A stretch of 14,094 nt of DNA from Alcaligenaceae bacterium. GTDB taxonomy: Bacteria > Pseudomonadota > Gammaproteobacteria > Burkholderiales > Burkholderiaceae. Of this stretch, positions 1-7,668 are shown piece by piece. Numbering within the stretch: position 1 is the first letter of the stretch; each line of letters begins with the position of its first letter. The notes under the pieces were generated by a model, which saw nothing but the letters and a program-made list of their open reading frames with translations, made no database searches and had not been told where the DNA came from. The stretch spans positions 1 to 14,094 of the forward strand of contig CANBUF010000012.1 in NCBI GenBank assembly GCA_947372575.1, written 5' to 3'. The position numbers and the translations under genes were made by a program.

Positions 1-1125
1 GACCCAGCGCAGAATCTGGACAAAATAGTAGATATTGCGATTCGTAATGGGCGGGTGTTAGAGATCGGAACCGGGTTGCCGCGTGATAAAGCTGCACAGC
101 AGATCGATGCAAAAGGCCGAGTCATTACGCCAGGACTCGTGGATTTGCATGCACATACCTATCCTCAGGGCTCTGCAATTGGATTGCCTGCCGATGAGCT
201 GGCACAGTTCACCGCAACGACAACCTTTGTGAGCGCAGGCGATGCGGGTGGAAATAACTTTTCTGCATTCAAGCATTTTTTTCAAGCACAGACGCGTAGC
301 CGTATGTATGCCTTTATCCATATTTCTTCAATTGGGCTGGCAGGATTCCCGGTCGGTGAAATGAAAAACATGGATTATGGCAATGTGGATCTGGCAGCGA
401 GAACACTGGATGAAAATCAGGATATCGCACTGGGCATCAAAGTCAGAGAGTCTCTCGATGTCGTGGGTGACAATGGAATTGAGCCCCTCAAACGCGCACG
501 TCTCGCGGCCGAGCGCTCTGGAGTAAAAGGTGCGCGCGTGATGTGCCACATTGGTAACGCTCCAGGCGATCTGGGAGACTTACTCAATGTGCTGCGTCCC
601 GGAGACATCCTGACTCATGCTTATAGTGGTGCCGGCAACAACACAGTTCAAAATGGCAAGGTCATCGCTGCAGCACTAGAAGCTAAAAAGCGTGGTGTGT
701 TGATTGATGTGGGGCATGGTGGAGGCAGTTTTGATTTCACCATCGCTGAACCCGCACTCCAGCAGGGATTGATGCCCGACACGATTTCGAGTGATTTGCA
801 CGCCTACAGCGGTAATTCTCCCAGTATTCCGTTTTTGCCACAGATCATGAGTAAGTTTTTGACACTCGGATTCTCACTCAGCCAAGTGGTGGCAATGGCG
901 ACCAATCGTCCAGGTGAAATCATCAATCGTGCGCCCTTGCTAGGTACGCTCAAGCCAGGCGCACCTGCGGATATTGCTATTTTTGATCTGGTGGATAAGC
1001 CAGTCGAGTGGCTAGATACGAAAGGCAACAAACGGCCTGGGACGCAATCACTGGTGCCTGTGCAAACCATTCGCGCCGGCATTCCCTTTGGCAGGCCATT
1101 CCCCTCGCCATTTGCTTATCCATAA
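1..1125 (+). CDS. Metal-dependent amidohydrolase/deacetylase, 5' end outside window
   Basis: This enzyme belongs to the amidohydrolase superfamily subgroup usually annotated as amidohydrolase/deacetylase metallohydrolase (relatives of EF_0837 and Atu3266). Members hydrolyse N-acyl or O-acyl small molecules in the cytosol; the substrate here cannot be told. The frame is open to base 1 and reads DPAQNLDKIVDIAIRNGR, the usual N-terminal beta-sandwich of these enzymes. The GTG at 55 is therefore internal and only a few residues are missing. All expected metal ligands are visible: the HxH pair at codons 148-150 and 154-156 (LHAH), the lysine that is normally carboxylated at 439-441 (GIKVRES), His at 547-549 (MCHIG), His at 616-618 (THAYSG) and the catalytic Asp at 793-795 (SSDLHAYSG). 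The C-terminus returns to the small beta domain (LKPGAPADIAIFDL). Its stop lies 11 nt before the acyltransferase gene, so readthrough is possible, but no functional link is evident. Family call is firm, substrate unknown. Confidence 0.9.
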   Translation, partial: DPAQNLDKIVDIAIRNGRVLEIGTGLPRDKAAQQIDAKGRVITPGLVDLHAHTYPQGSAIGLPADELAQFTATTTFVSAGDAGGNNFSAFKHFFQAQTRSRMYAFIHISSIGLAGFPVGEMKNMDYGNVDLAARTLDENQDIALGIKVRESLDVVGDNGIEPLKRARLAAERSGVKGARVMCHIGNAPGDLGDLLNVLRPGDILTHAYSGAGNNTVQNGKVIAAALEAKKRGVLIDVGHGGGSFDFTIAEPALQQGLMPDTISSDLHAYSGNSPSIPFLPQIMSKFLTLGFSLSQVVAMATNRPGEIINRAPLLGTLKPGAPADIAIFDLVDKPVEWLDTKGNKRPGTQSLVPVQTIRAGIPFGRPFPSPFAYP

Positions 1126-1136
1126 TCTGAGGGATA

Positions 1137-3107
1137 ATGCCGCTCAACATGAAAAGCATTGTCCCACCCAAACACTATCGCTCCGACATTGATGGCCTCA
1201 GAGCACTTGCCGTGCTCCTGGTCGTCACGTATCACTACTTTCAGGTCAGTGGTGGCTACGTCGGGGTCGACATATTTTTTGTGATCTCAGGTTATTTGAT
1301 TTCACAGCAGATCTTTCGTGATCTCGAAAAAAATATATTCAGCCTGAGCGAGTTTTACGCCAAGCGTATCCGTAGAATATTGCCGCCGCTGGCGTTGATG
1401 GTGGTCATGACGCTCGCAGCAGGATGGTTCTTGTTGCTGCCGACGGATTTCATGTCGCTTGGTAAACACGCCGCTGCGGGGATTGCGTATGTGTCCAACT
1501 TGTTGCTATGGACCGAGTCAGGTTATTTTGATGCGCCATCTGCCCATAAGCCTTTTTTGCATCTTTGGTCATTGGGTATCGAGGAGCAGTTTTATCTGAC
1601 CTGGCCCCTCGCCCTCATCGTGATCACACGACTCAGGGGCGCAATACTGCCCATACTGGTTGGTCTGACGCTGACGTCGTTTGTCGTCAACCTGATCCTG
1701 ACGGCGCAGGGACACAGTGCCGCGTTTTATATGCCGGTGACGCGGTTCTGGGAGCTCTCTGCAGGGGGCATACTTGCCTATTGCGGTCTTTACCATCAAC
1801 AGGGTATTGAGCGGTGGCTGGAGGGCGGTAAGCTGACTCTGTGTTTGACGCGATATAGCAGCCAGTTTGGTGTGCTGTTGATCGCCTGCGTCGTATTGCT
1901 GGTTGATAAGAAATCAGCTTATCCAGGGTACTGGGCACTCTTGCCCGTGGTCGGGACCTCGCTGATTCTGGTGAGTTCGCCCGGGACTTCCTTTCAAAGA
2001 CAGCTATTTGAAAATCGTGTCGCCGTCTGGATTGGTCAAATCAGTTATGGGCTTTATCTCTGGCACTGGCCCGTACTGGTGCTCATGTACTTATCTGAGA
2101 TGACCTCAAGTATGAGTAAATTTATTGCGCTTGGGCTGAGTGTGTCGCTTGCTTATGCAACCTATCAGCTGGTTGAGCTACCCGTACGATCCATCCCCGT
2201 GACGCGGACCAGTTCCTGGCGTTTCATTATTGCTGGCGTCAGCGCCACAGTACTGATTGGTGCGACAGGGTTATTGTTTGCAAACGGCAATATTCACCGG
2301 TCCTGGGATGCCGCAATGATTAGCCAGCCTTACCAGGAACCTGTAACCGGTTGTTCAGCCGATGGAAGTGGCGCCATAGCGATCCAACCGGAGGCGCTTG
2401 CTCAGTGCGAAACACTCAAACACCCGGGGCAGCCGGTTGTAATGCTTTTGGGCGACTCTCATGCGTATGGCTTATATCAGGGACTCGAACCCTATCTGGA
2501 TGCGCATCAGGTCAACCTGATTGCGTTACCTGTCATGTATTGCACGCCACTGTCTGTACTGGACAAAAGGCCTGCATGTCATACCTATAACGCCTGGCTC
2601 AATCACGAAATACGTGTCAAGCAGCCAGATCTTGTCATGATCTTTGCACATCATCTGCTATGGTCGGACGATGAGGCCTACGGAGAGTCTCAGCCTTATC
2701 CTGCCTATCTCTGGGAGCAGGCCAGATTGCTTAAACAGGCAGGCGTCAAACAAGTGATGATTGTGGGGCAGATCCCCACCTGGGTTGACGCATTGCCGCA
2801 CAGTTTGAACTTGCATTTTTTACGCAAAGGTCTAGATGTCCCGCTGCGGACCTGGACTGGGGTCACTCAGGACTCTTTGAAAATGGACGATGTCATGCGT
2901 GCTGCTCAGCCCTCAACGGACATCCCGTATGTGTCATTGCGCGATGCGCTCTGCAATAGCGAAGGCTGTCTGACCAAGTTCGGCAATCAGTATCCACAGG
3001 ATCTGATCGTGCATGATTACGGACATCTAACGCAGCGAGGGGCACGCTACCTTTCTGAGCACCTCCTGGGTGAACAAATCTTATCGCTGTTGCCCGCTGC
3101 CCACTGA
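1137..3107 (+). CDS. OafA/YrhL-type membrane acyltransferase fused to a C-terminal SGNH domain
   Basis: This is a 656-residue inner-membrane O-acyltransferase. The N-terminal acyltransferase-3 domain (about residues 12-370) moves acyl groups across the membrane. The C-terminal periplasmic SGNH hydrolase-like domain (about 410-650) transfers them to a surface glycan such as O-antigen or exopolysaccharide. Visible motifs are DIDGLRALAV with His33 in TYHYF, GYVGVDIFFVISGYL near residues 41-54, SLGIEEQFYLTWP (Glu149/Glu150) and YGLYLWHWPVL. The SGNH nucleophile block is GDSH at residues 439-442. The C-terminal catalytic pair is Asp627 and His630 in HDYGHLT. Both halves therefore look intact, and the length is usual for fused OafA-like proteins. 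The ATG at 1137 is preceded by GAGGG with a short 3-nt gap; a second ATG at 1149 is an alternative. The exact glycan target is unknown, as no polysaccharide synthesis genes are in view. Confidence 0.93.
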   Translation: MPLNMKSIVPPKHYRSDIDGLRALAVLLVVTYHYFQVSGGYVGVDIFFVISGYLISQQIFRDLEKNIFSLSEFYAKRIRRILPPLALMVVMTLAAGWFLLLPTDFMSLGKHAAAGIAYVSNLLLWTESGYFDAPSAHKPFLHLWSLGIEEQFYLTWPLALIVITRLRGAILPILVGLTLTSFVVNLILTAQGHSAAFYMPVTRFWELSAGGILAYCGLYHQQGIERWLEGGKLTLCLTRYSSQFGVLLIACVVLLVDKKSAYPGYWALLPVVGTSLILVSSPGTSFQRQLFENRVAVWIGQISYGLYLWHWPVLVLMYLSEMTSSMSKFIALGLSVSLAYATYQLVELPVRSIPVTRTSSWRFIIAGVSATVLIGATGLLFANGNIHRSWDAAMISQPYQEPVTGCSADGSGAIAIQPEALAQCETLKHPGQPVVMLLGDSHAYGLYQGLEPYLDAHQVNLIALPVMYCTPLSVLDKRPACHTYNAWLNHEIRVKQPDLVMIFAHHLLWSDDEAYGESQPYPAYLWEQARLLKQAGVKQVMIVGQIPTWVDALPHSLNLHFLRKGLDVPLRTWTGVTQDSLKMDDVMRAAQPSTDIPYVSLRDALCNSEGCLTKFGNQYPQDLIVHDYGHLTQRGARYLSEHLLGEQILSLLPAAH

Positions 3108-3115
3108 TCTGAGAC

Positions 3116-3598
3116 TCAGTTTGTTGCGCCAGCCTCAGTCAACATTGCCTGGATGGCATTAAAGGAGATGTCATCCAGCAGGTTGCGTGTTCGGGTTTGA
3201 AGCCCTGAGGTCAGGCTGACTGGTGCCAGATATTGGGCGTAGGTATTAGCAAACACCGTGACATCGCTGTTTGATTCTTGCAATTTGAATTGCATCACGA
3301 CTTGAATTTTTGTTGCATACTCGTCGTTGACGACGCGCTCAATTTCCCTGAAGCGTGTGCCCTTGACCTCACTCTGAAAGCAAAGTACCTCATTATGGGT
3401 AGTTTGAATCTGGAGGTGATTCTGTGAGCACGCGCCCATCAGGCTGTTTTTCGACTGGGCCAGAGTCATGGCTTTGAAGGTGGCTTGTTGCATTCTGGAC
3501 GGTATCGGTTTGTCTGCAACAACCACCTCTTTACTGCTGCACGCACAGAGCGAGAGCGTGATCATGAACAGGGCAATTAAATTTGAACGATATGACAT
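3116..3598 (-). CDS. Small predicted lipoprotein, function unknown
   Basis: This 160-residue protein has a lipoprotein signal: a short basic N-terminus (MSYRSN), a hydrophobic core and a lipobox ending LCAC. Lipidation is predicted at Cys20, followed by SSKE, which suggests outer-membrane sorting because there is no Asp at +2. The mature part contains Cys57 (GACSQ) and Cys73 (EVLCFQ), which could form a disulfide. A region after residue 80 alternates charged and hydrophobic residues and probably forms beta strands (IQVVMQFKL, DVTVFANTYAQYL). I do not recognise a named family with confidence. The start is supported by AAAGG 7 nt upstream of the ATG. The gene is divergent from the chaA-like antiporter gene and converges on the acyltransferase gene, whose stop lies 8 nt away. 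A role in envelope maintenance is only a guess from its location. Confidence 0.8.
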   Translation of the reverse strand: MSYRSNLIALFMITLSLCACSSKEVVVADKPIPSRMQQATFKAMTLAQSKNSLMGACSQNHLQIQTTHNEVLCFQSEVKGTRFREIERVVNDEYATKIQVVMQFKLQESNSDVTVFANTYAQYLAPVSLTSGLQTRTRNLLDDISFNAIQAMLTEAGATN

Positions 3599-3627
3599 GA
3601 CAGAACCTTTAAAGCGTATCTGGCTAG

Positions 3628-3636
3628 AATATAGCA
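3628..3636 (-). promoter_or_regulatory. Possible extended -10 promoter of the lipoprotein gene
   Basis: Read on the minus strand, this stretch is TGCTATATT, which fits an extended -10 element (TGnTATAAT with one mismatch). It lies about 30 nt upstream of the lipoprotein ATG, giving a short leader. No good -35 hexamer is present at 16-18 nt, which extended -10 promoters tolerate. This is inferred by eye only. Confidence 0.35.
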
Positions 3637-3694
3637 GTCGATCCGTATTATGTAGCGCTTGTTCACCACGATACCTCTCAAAAAGTCACAATCC

Positions 3695-4714
3695 ATGCAT
3701 AATTTTTTAAGCCAGTCCTGGGTCATTGCCCTGATGAGTGTCTTGCTGATCGCGTCTGTTTTTATGGCGGTTCATCACGCGGAAGTGATTGCTCATAAAG
3801 TCGGCGAGCCTTTTGGCACGCTTATTCTTGCGGTGTGTGTAACCGTGATCGAGGTGGCATTGATTGTCTCCATGATGCTGTCTGGGGGCGTTGGCGCAGA
3901 GTTAATCGCGCGTGATGCCGTCTTTGCGGCCATTATGATTGTGATGAACGGGGTCATCGGCTTGTGTATTTTTATGGGAGGCCTGCGACACAAAGAATTG
4001 TCCTACCGGATCGAGGGGACTAATCCGGCATTGGCGGTATTGCTTGCACTCGCCACATTCACTCTAGTACTACCGATTTTTACAACCAGTTCGGCAGGGC
4101 CGACCTATACCAGCAGCCAGCTGATATTCATTGGCCTGATCTCGCTGCTCTTGTATGGCACCTTCATTTTTATCCAGACCGTGCGTCATCGTGACTATTT
4201 TTTGCCTGTCCTCGAGACACAAAAAAATGACGCGAACGTACATGCCTCTCCACCTGATACGGCCCAAGCCTGGGTGAGTGCCTCGTTGCTGGCGATTTCA
4301 CTCGTCCTGGTTGTCGGACTGGCAAAGGCGTTGAGCCCAACAATTGAGTCCGCCTTGCAAAGTCTGGGAGCACCGAAAGCGGTGGTGGGGATCGCCATTG
4401 CCGCGCTGGTGTTATTGCCAGAGAGCATTGCAGCACTACGTTCGGCTTTATCCAACCGATTACAGACCAGTTTAAACCTGGCGCTGGGTTCAGCGCTCGC
4501 CAGTATTGGTTTGACGATCCCGGCCGTGGCCTTGGTTTCGGTCTGGTTTCATATCCCGATCAGCCTGGGGGTGAATTCCGTAGGTCTGGTCTTACTGGTC
4601 CTGACCATGCTGGTCGGCATTTTGACCTTGGCGACGGGACGCGCGACCCTGCTTCAGGGGGTCGTGCATTTGCTGATTTTCTTTGCCTACCTGTTCCTGA
4701 CGCTGGTGCCCTGA
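3695..4714 (+). CDS. chaA: ChaA-type Ca2+(Na+)/H+ antiporter
   Basis: This is a cation/proton antiporter of the CaCA superfamily, resembling E. coli ChaA, which expels Ca2+, Na+ or K+ at alkaline pH or high salt. The two inverted alpha repeats are both visible. The first contains GEPFGTLILAVCVTVIEVAL followed by a SMMLSGG turn (residues about 38-65 from the chosen start). The second contains VVGIAIAALVLLPESIAALR followed by SNRLQTSLNLALGSALASIG. The acidic residues in VTVIEVAL and LLPESIA are the expected ion-binding glutamates. About ten or eleven membrane segments are evident, with a hydrophilic loop near nt 4200-4270. The frame can start at TTG 3659, but I chose the ATG at 3695 (339 residues). 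A TATTAT box at 3646-3651 could be a -10 that places the transcript start near 3658. Neither start has a strong Shine-Dalgarno sequence, so the start is uncertain while the family is not. Confidence 0.88.
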   Translation: MHNFLSQSWVIALMSVLLIASVFMAVHHAEVIAHKVGEPFGTLILAVCVTVIEVALIVSMMLSGGVGAELIARDAVFAAIMIVMNGVIGLCIFMGGLRHKELSYRIEGTNPALAVLLALATFTLVLPIFTTSSAGPTYTSSQLIFIGLISLLLYGTFIFIQTVRHRDYFLPVLETQKNDANVHASPPDTAQAWVSASLLAISLVLVVGLAKALSPTIESALQSLGAPKAVVGIAIAALVLLPESIAALRSALSNRLQTSLNLALGSALASIGLTIPAVALVSVWFHIPISLGVNSVGLVLLVLTMLVGILTLATGRATLLQGVVHLLIFFAYLFLTLVP

Positions 4715-4740
4715 TCCCGGGGGGACTGCCATCTAAGCAT

Positions 4741-4762
4741 CCTGATGGCCCAGGGCGTCAGG
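4741..4762. terminator. Weak hairpin between convergent genes
   Basis: CCTGATG and CGTCAGG can form a 7-bp stem with one G-T pair around an 8-nt GC-rich loop. It lies between the convergent chaA and acyltransferase genes and overlaps the acyltransferase stop codon. No T-run follows on either strand, so at best it is an imperfect bidirectional terminator. Confidence 0.25.
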
Positions 4763-5819
4763 CGATGCGTCTGAGGGTGACTTTTTTAAGATGCAAGGCG
4801 GGCTTTTCAACAACAAACCAGGACAGCATCGCCAAGCCGATTGTGCACAGAAGTGCTGTGAGCAAATAAGCGTTTGAGCCTTCCATGCCTTTGTAGATCA
4901 TAAAATTTACAATTGGCATGTGATAGATGTAGATACCATACGAAAAGTCGTTCTTATGGAGGAGCTTTTCTGAAAGTGCCGGCATAGTCCAGGCGGCTTT
5001 GAAAACGAGCCACGCCAGCAATACAAACGAGACGATATTGATTGAATTGCCCGTGCCGAGATTCCAGCGCTCCGCACAGTAATAGACGGCAAGATAAAGA
5101 ATAAGCGGGACCAGAATGTTGCACTTGAGTATTTTTTGTTGCAGGAACTGGTTCGTCGACAGATAGGCACCAAACCCGAACATCGCAATCCAGGGCAGGA
5201 ACGAAACGTTAAAAAGTTTTTCTGCTGTGGTTGCGCGTGGGTTGAATGTCGAGTTCGCGATATTAAACAGCACGCACAGTACTAAGAGCGCCAGTGCGGT
5301 TTTTTTATACTTATTGAATAGTATAAAAACAATCGGTGTCAGCACATAAAACTGAAGTTCGACCGAGATGGTCCAGAGGCTGGCGTTGAGCTTGCCCGTG
5401 GCGTAATCACGCAAAAAATCAGGATTGAAAAATTGCAGGAATGTGACTTGTGTGGCGAGCCAAGCGATGAACTGCGCACGCGACACCTCGGTTACGGCAA
5501 AATAACCACTGTAATAGGTCAATACCACCGCAAAAACGACGCAGATGATGAGTGCAGGATAGAGTCTGAGTATCCGGTTGGTAAAAAAGACGGTCAACCG
5601 GTTGTCGCGCTTGATATTGGCGAATGACTGATAAATCAGATAGCCGCTAATAAAGAAAAAAATCGGAACGCCTGGAAAATAACTTAGGGTGCGCAACCAG
5701 ACGGCGGGGACATGCATCCAGTCCGCCGCATGAGAAACCGCGACTTGGAGTGCAGCAAAAAGACGAATTAAATCGAAATTGTTTTTCGTTCGAACCGCTG
5801 CACTCTGCAAGCTTCGCAT
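4758..5819 (-). CDS. Acyltransferase-3 family membrane protein without SGNH domain
   Basis: This 353-residue integral membrane protein consists only of the acyltransferase-3 domain. It would transfer acetyl or another acyl group to a sugar on the cell surface or to an exported glycan. Diagnostic features are NNFDLIRLFAAL (Asp16, Arg19), His30 in VAVSHAAD, the VPIFFFISGYLIYQSF segment (about 51-66), basic RILRLYP (82-88), and SLWTISVELQFYVLTP with Glu154. About ten hydrophobic segments run to the C-terminus, which ends in a basic tail after VEKPALHLKK. The start is supported by AAGG 8 nt upstream of the ATG. It lies 55 nt downstream of nemA in the same direction, with a hairpin between them. 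It shares only the fold with the longer acyltransferase at 1137-3107. It is complete, not a truncated copy, because members of this length are common. Substrate unknown. Confidence 0.92.
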   Translation of the reverse strand: MRSLQSAAVRTKNNFDLIRLFAALQVAVSHAADWMHVPAVWLRTLSYFPGVPIFFFISGYLIYQSFANIKRDNRLTVFFTNRILRLYPALIICVVFAVVLTYYSGYFAVTEVSRAQFIAWLATQVTFLQFFNPDFLRDYATGKLNASLWTISVELQFYVLTPIVFILFNKYKKTALALLVLCVLFNIANSTFNPRATTAEKLFNVSFLPWIAMFGFGAYLSTNQFLQQKILKCNILVPLILYLAVYYCAERWNLGTGNSINIVSFVLLAWLVFKAAWTMPALSEKLLHKNDFSYGIYIYHMPIVNFMIYKGMEGSNAYLLTALLCTIGLAMLSWFVVEKPALHLKKVTLRRIA

Positions 5820-5840
5820 GTCTAAAACCTTAAATGGTCA

Positions 5841-5856
5841 GCTGGTTTGAACCAGC
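5841..5856 (-). terminator. Hairpin downstream of nemA, possible weak terminator
   Basis: GCTGGTT and AACCAGC form a perfect 7-bp inverted repeat with only a 2-nt centre, so effectively a 6-bp stem with a 4-nt loop. It sits between the nemA stop and the acyltransferase start. The minus-strand sequence after it lacks a T-run, so it may end transcription weakly, stabilise the 3' end, or do nothing. Confidence 0.3.
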
Positions 5857-5874
5857 AGTTTCATACATTGACCT

Positions 5875-6975
5875 TTAAAGGCTTGGGTAATCGGTATAGC
5901 CTGCTTCAGCACCACCATAAAACGTGGCCCGGTTATAAGGTGTGAGTGGCGCATTGACTGCAAAACGCTCCGCCAGATCCGGATTGGAGATGTACAGCCT
6001 GCCGTAGGCAATCGCATCCGCAGTGTCGTCGGCAATAGCTTGTTCGCCAAGCGCACGGTCAAAGCCACCTGCACTGATAAAGGCACCCTTGAACGCCTTT
6101 CTGAACATCGCGGCAGTAATCGGAGCATCCGACTCGACCTTGTCATTGCCACCCGCAGAGGTAGAGCGTGGCTCAATCATGTGCAGATACGCCAGGCCAC
6201 AGGGGTTGAGCTTGTCAATCACTGCATTGAACAAGGCGACAGGATCGCTATCTGACATGTCATTAAAGGTGCCATAGGGCGAGAGTCTGACTCCAATGCG
6301 ATCGTACGGGAATACTTTGGCAACGGTCTCGAGGACTTCGCTAAGCAAACGGATACGGTTCTCAATTGAGCCGCCATAGATGTCGGTACGATGATTGGAC
6401 TGGTCCTGCAAGAACTGATCGAGCAAATAACCATTTGCAGCGTGGATTTCGATGCCATCAAACCCGGCAGCCTGTGCATTGCGGGCGGCGTGTTCAAAGT
6501 CATTTTTGAGGGCTGCAATATCCTCAAGCGTCATGGCGCGAGGGGTTTCAAATGCATGCATTTGCCAGTCGGCAGCAAAGGTTTTGCCGGCGGGGGCAAT
6601 GGCCGAGGGGGCAACGGGCAGACCTTGCTCAGGGTGCAAGGAGGAGTGGGAAATACGACCGACATGCCAGAGTTGAGCCACGATCTTGCCGCCTTTGGCG
6701 TGCACAGCCTCGACAATCTCTTTCCAGGCCTGTGTTTGTTCTGCGGAATAAATACCAGGCGTTGCGGGATAGCCTTTGCCTAAAGGGGAAATCTGAGTGG
6801 CTTCGGTGATGACAAGTCCTGCGCCCGCGCGCTGGCTGTAATAGATTTGAGCAAGGGGATTGGGTACATCACCCTCAATCGCACGCATGCGTGTCAGAGG
6901 TGCCATCACAATTCGATTGTTCAGTTCAATCGCACCGAGTCGGGTAGGTGTGGATAATAGGCTGCTGGCTGGCAT
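5875..6975 (-). CDS. nemA: Old yellow enzyme, NemA-type ene-reductase (N-ethylmaleimide reductase)
   Basis: This is a cytosolic FMN-dependent flavoprotein that uses NAD(P)H to reduce activated C=C bonds and, in relatives, nitro compounds, nitrate esters and N-ethylmaleimide. It is a TIM barrel of 366 residues, matching the roughly 365 of E. coli NemA. Visible motifs are NRIVMAPLTRMRA (20-32), the flavin-contacting WHVGRISH (103-110), HAANGYLLDQF with substrate-binding His178 and Asn181 and proton-donor Tyr183, HRTDIYGGSIENR (195-207), and the FMN-phosphate region ISAGGF and AYGRLYISNPDLAERF near the C-terminus. The frame opens with a TTG at 7005, but I chose the ATG at 6975 because AGGA lies 5 nt upstream and the protein then begins exactly where the family does. 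An intrinsic terminator precedes it, so it probably has its own promoter in the roughly 40 nt before the ATG; I could not identify it. No NemR-type regulator is in view. Confidence 0.94.
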   Translation of the reverse strand: MPASSLLSTPTRLGAIELNNRIVMAPLTRMRAIEGDVPNPLAQIYYSQRAGAGLVITEATQISPLGKGYPATPGIYSAEQTQAWKEIVEAVHAKGGKIVAQLWHVGRISHSSLHPEQGLPVAPSAIAPAGKTFAADWQMHAFETPRAMTLEDIAALKNDFEHAARNAQAAGFDGIEIHAANGYLLDQFLQDQSNHRTDIYGGSIENRIRLLSEVLETVAKVFPYDRIGVRLSPYGTFNDMSDSDPVALFNAVIDKLNPCGLAYLHMIEPRSTSAGGNDKVESDAPITAAMFRKAFKGAFISAGGFDRALGEQAIADDTADAIAYGRLYISNPDLAERFAVNAPLTPYNRATFYGGAEAGYTDYPSL

Positions 6976-7018
6976 AGAATTCCTGGAGATTGAAAAAGTT
7001 TTCAAGATTTTAAGCCGT

Positions 7019-7050
7019 AAAAAAAACCCGGGTATGAATACCCGGGCTTT
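7019..7050 (-). terminator. Strong rho-independent terminator after the Spy-like gene
   Basis: The inverted repeat CCCGGGTAT / ATACCCGGG (7027-7035 and 7038-7046) makes a 9-bp perfect stem with a tight loop. On the minus strand it is followed directly by eight T (7026 down to 7019). It starts about 25 nt after the stop of the Spy-like gene and clearly points in that gene's direction. It separates that gene from nemA. Confidence 0.9.
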
Positions 7051-7071
7051 AGGCCGAACAAAAGCTTGAAC

Positions 7072-7668
7072 TTAGCCTTTTGGGGCGGCTGTGTGCTTCT
7101 TTGTTTGCTTTTCATGACGGGTACGCATATAGCTTGTCAGGGTTTTGTGCTGTTCAGCTGACAGACCGTCCCAGAATGCCAACCATTTCTGTTCAACAGC
7201 CTCTTGCTTGAGCTCCATGTCATGGCGAGCCTGCTTATTGGTCGCGAGGATCGCACGCGGGTCCATCTGCTCTTTGGCCAGTTGTTCGGTCATGGTTTTT
7301 TGACGGGCAGCCATCGCAGCCTGACGTGCTGCACGCATTTCCTGACGTGAGGCCTGAGCCGTGTCTAGCTGTGCTTTTTGTGCAGGAGAGAGTGCCAGTT
7401 GATCAATGACCGCTTTGGGCAGTTGACCCATGTCGTGTGGTTCAGACATGCCGTGTGGATGCCCCATTGATTGTGGACCTTTCATGCCAGTACCTGGGTG
7501 CGGCATATCGGTGCCAGGTGCAGGCGTCACCTGGGGTGCAGACACGCTTGGTGCTGGCGTAGCGGGAGCCGGGGAGGTCGCGGGGGCAGCGGTCTGCGCC
7601 CATGATCCAGTCGCGGCCAAAGTCATACCGATCGCTGCAATGATTAAACGTTTGTCGAACTGTTTCAT
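7072..7668 (-). CDS. Spy/CpxP-like (LTXXQ) periplasmic protein with Met/His-rich insert
   Basis: This is a secreted helical protein of 198 residues in the Spy/CpxP (LTXXQ) group, whose members act as periplasmic chaperones or stress and metal sensors. A Sec signal peptide covers residues 1-24 (MKQFDKRL, hydrophobic core, cleavage after SWA). A Pro/Ala-rich linker runs from about 28 to 55, then a Met/His/Gly-rich stretch (about 55-80: MPHPGTGMKG, MGHPHGMSEPHDM). The helical domain holds two degenerate LTXXQ-like boxes, LSPAQKAQL (93-101) and LSAEQHKTL (169-177), separated by a highly charged helix rich in Arg, Gln and Met. The frame opens 15 codons earlier, but the ATG at 7668 has AGGAG about 8 nt upstream and starts at the signal peptide, so I chose it. 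The extended N-terminal insert is absent from classical Spy. Family assignment rests on the signal peptide, helix composition and the two boxes. Confidence 0.83.
   Translation of the reverse strand: MKQFDKRLIIAAIGMTLAATGSWAQTAAPATSPAPATPAPSVSAPQVTPAPGTDMPHPGTGMKGPQSMGHPHGMSEPHDMGQLPKAVIDQLALSPAQKAQLDTAQASRQEMRAARQAAMAARQKTMTEQLAKEQMDPRAILATNKQARHDMELKQEAVEQKWLAFWDGLSAEQHKTLTSYMRTRHEKQTKKHTAAPKG

Noticed and set aside
3109..3119. Palindrome CTGAGACTCAG between the convergent acyltransferase and lipoprotein genes
   Set aside because: The centre is one base, so it cannot fold into a useful hairpin, and no T-run follows.
5838..6176. Minus-strand Arg/Leu/Ser-rich frame overlapping the end of nemA
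   Set aside because: It is an out-of-frame shadow of nemA on the same strand; the composition is not protein-like and no start site is supported.
6391..6783. Plus-strand open frame of 130 codons opposite nemA
   Set aside because: It is a shadow of the old yellow enzyme gene, with Gly- and Cys-biased composition and no family features.
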